The position numbers and the translations under genes were made by a program. A DNA stretch of 7,259 bases. It comes from an uncultured Actinomycetes bacterium. Lineage in GTDB: Bacteria; Actinomycetota; Actinomycetes; Nanopelagicales; Nanopelagicaceae. The notes under the pieces are model-generated. The model was not told where the DNA came from, ran no database searches, and saw only the letters and a program-made list of their open reading frames with translations. Below are positions 5,763 to 7,259 of this stretch, piece after piece (the stretch's first letter is position 1; each line of letters starts with the position of its first letter). The DNA lies in NCBI GenBank assembly GCA_903932705.1, contig CAIZHC010000167.1, forward strand, positions 1-7,259, written 5' to 3'.

Positions 5763-6592
5763 GGCTCAAGCGTATTGGCTATTGCCATAAAGTCGCGGAG
5801 TAAGAGAGTCTCCCCTCGTGCAGTGGGATCAATCCCCGCCTTTGCAATCGATGACTCTGCTGCCCCGGAAAAGAGTTGAGATAAGGCGCTTCTGAGCATC
5901 TTGCGCCTCTGCGCAAATGCGGCGTCAATTACTGAAAAGGTAAGTGCCCGCTCTGATTCTTCTCCGGCGGCCAGATGACGAACGAATCGAACTAAAGAGG
6001 AATCCACATTTGGGATTGGCCAGAAAACTTGTCTGGCTACGCTTCCGGCACCTGAGAGATCTGCCCACCAGGTGGCTTTAACAGAGGGGGAACCGTAGTT
6101 CTTGCTTCCTGGTCTTGCGACGAGTCGATCTGCAACCTCGCTCTGCACCATTACTACTCCTGAGCGGATGGTTGGAAACTTTTCGAGAAAGTGAAGCAGA
6201 ACCGGTACAGAGATGTTGTAAGGAAGATTTGCAACCAAGATTGTTGGATCAAGTGGTAACTCTTGGGTAGTCAGTGCATCCTCATTTTTTACAATGAGGC
6301 GCTCCGCTTCGAATCCATGGTTTACAACTGTGATGGGGAGTTCTGCAGCCAAGCGAGGATCGATTTCAACTGCGACAACCGACTTTGCAATCTCTAGAAG
6401 AGCAAGTGTGAGAGATCCAAGGCCAGGACCAATCTCAAGAGCGACATCATCGGAATTAACATCGGCAATCTTCACAATGCGGCGGCAGGTATTCGCATCG
6501 ACTACAAAATTCTGTCCAAGTTTCTTCGTGGGATTAACCCCGATTCGGGAAGCAATTTCGCGAATCTCTGCCGCACCTAAGAGGGTTGCCAC
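5759..6592 (-). CDS. rsmA: 16S rRNA (adenine1518-N6/adenine1519-N6)-dimethyltransferase
   Basis: KsgA-type enzyme that dimethylates two adjacent adenosines in helix 45 of 16S rRNA during late small-subunit assembly, using S-adenosylmethionine. The 277-residue protein shows LGQNFVVD (25-32), the SAM-binding LEIGPGLGS (52-60), VAVEIDPRL (73-81), the target-adenine motif NLPYNIS (122-128), MVQSEVADRL (148-157; a Lys is usual where Ser stands) and FWPIPNVDSSLVR (190-202). The start is GTG at 6592-6590, sharing one base with the tatD stop as TAGTG; GGAAG about nine bases upstream within tatD can serve as the binding site. The N-terminus LLGAAEIREIA matches actinobacterial relatives, supporting this start. 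It overlaps ispE by 4 bp. Confidence 0.97.
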   Translation of the reverse strand: MATLLGAAEIREIASRIGVNPTKKLGQNFVVDANTCRRIVKIADVNSDDVALEIGPGLGSLTLALLEIAKSVVAVEIDPRLAAELPITVVNHGFEAERLIVKNEDALTTQELPLDPTILVANLPYNISVPVLLHFLEKFPTIRSGVVMVQSEVADRLVARPGSKNYGSPSVKATWWADLSGAGSVARQVFWPIPNVDSSLVRFVRHLAAGEESERALTFSVIDAAFAQRRKMLRSALSQLFSGAAESSIAKAGIDPTARGETLLLRDFMAIANTLEP

Positions 6593-7259
6593 TAATCAAA
6601 ACTTCCAAAGAGGCGAAGTGCATTTTCAGTAACGCGATCAGCAAGGTAATCAGCGCTCACATCACGAAGGTCGGCGACGAAACGAAGAATATTCGCTACC
6701 TGCGCCGGAGTATTGAGCGTGCCACGATGTGGTGCAGGAGCCAAGAATGGCGAATCAGTCTCAATTAAGAGCTGTTCGATCGGAACTAACTTGGCCGCTT
6801 CACGCAATTCAGGAGCGTTTTTAAAGGTCACCGTTCCTGCAAAGGAGAGGATGTAACCAGCAGCCACACACTCCTTCGCCATCTCTGCATCACCTGAATA
6901 GCAATGAAAGATGGTCTTCTCGGGTGCACCTTCTTCAAGGAGAGTATCTAAAACTGCGCGGTGTGCGTTGCGGTCATGAATAACAAGTGCCTTACCGACC
7001 TCTTTGGCGAGAGCGATATGGCGCTTGAACGAGTAGAGCTGGCGATCGCGTAACTCTGGTTCGGTACGAAAGAAATCAAGGCCGGTTTCACCGATGGCAC
7101 GAACTCTTGGATGTCTAGCAAGTGATTCAATGATTGCAAGATCAGCTTCTAGATCTGCGACAACTGGCGCTTCGTTGGGGTGCAGGGCTACTGCGGCAAG
7201 CACTCGACCCGGAAAACTTTCAGCACACTTCACGCCCCACGCAGATTGCGCGGCGGAAT
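6592..7259 (-). CDS. tatD: TatD-family metal-dependent hydrolase/deoxyribonuclease (5' partial)
   Basis: Member of the TatD branch of the amidohydrolase superfamily: TIM-barrel enzymes with a two-metal site and 3'-5' DNase activity in studied members. The frame is open to the window edge, giving 221 codons, so the N-terminus with the metal-binding His-x-His is outside. Visible: LHPNEA, then IGETGLDFF (7095-7069) with a metal-ligand Glu, IHDRNAH (6981-6961) and FHCYSG (6909-6892) with metal-ligand His residues, and ETDSPFLAP (6762-6736) with the catalytic Asp. A GTG at 7233-7231 should not be taken as the start, because conserved TatD sequence continues above it. The stop TAG overlaps the rsmA GTG by one base; tatD next to rsmA is a familiar bacterial arrangement. 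Confidence 0.96.
   Translation of the reverse strand, partial: SAAQSAWGVKCAESFPGRVLAAVALHPNEAPVVADLEADLAIIESLARHPRVRAIGETGLDFFRTEPELRDRQLYSFKRHIALAKEVGKALVIHDRNAHRAVLDTLLEEGAPEKTIFHCYSGDAEMAKECVAAGYILSFAGTVTFKNAPELREAAKLVPIEQLLIETDSPFLAPAPHRGTLNTPAQVANILRFVADLRDVSADYLADRVTENALRLFGSFD

Noticed and set aside
7231..7233. GTG as the start codon of TatD.
   Set aside because: The frame stays open to the window edge and the residues above (SAAQSAWG) continue the TatD pattern; the His-x-His motif must lie further upstream.

Overview
The window looks like ordinary chromosomal housekeeping DNA from a moderate-GC member of the Actinomycetota. Three things point there: the gene order tatD - rsmA - ispE - tRNA-Gln - glmU - prs - rplY - pth; an Rv3235-type (DUF6459-like) protein, a family I know from actinobacteria; and actinobacterial-style residues in GlmU and Prs. 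The base composition is clearly lower in GC than in streptomycetes or mycobacteria. That, with the short spacers and gene overlaps, would suit a small-genome freshwater actinobacterium of the acI / Nanopelagicales type. The lineage is inference, not something the sequence proves.

Layout. Bases 2-61 (+) hold the last 19 codons of an unidentified gene. Bases 62-214 are a non-coding leader with several potential RNA stems. Bases 215-802 (+) encode the Rv3235-like protein. It converges tail to tail, 5 bp apart, with a minus-strand block that fills the rest. Read in its own direction (from 7259 down) this block is: tatD (5' end outside the window), rsmA, ispE, a 90-bp spacer with a terminator-like hairpin, tRNA-Gln(TTG), an 81-bp spacer with mutually exclusive hairpins, glmU, prs, a 172-bp spacer with hairpins and a candidate promoter, rplY and pth.

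How the genes work together. tatD/rsmA (TAGTG), rsmA/ispE (ATGA) and glmU/prs (ATGA) overlap at stop and start codons, so each pair is probably translationally coupled. RsmA (16S rRNA methylation), the bL25 protein (5S rRNA binding), Pth (recycling of peptidyl-tRNA) and tRNA-Gln serve translation. GlmU supplies UDP-GlcNAc for peptidoglycan, Prs supplies PRPP for nucleotides, and IspE is a step of the MEP isoprenoid pathway. TatD is a metal-dependent nuclease.

I see no mobile element, CRISPR array, phage gene, toxin-antitoxin pair or defence system, and no convincing new multi-gene system. The observations most worth checking are non-coding: the folded leader before the Rv3235-like gene, the attenuator-like spacer between tRNA-Gln and glmU, and the hairpin-rich prs-rplY spacer.
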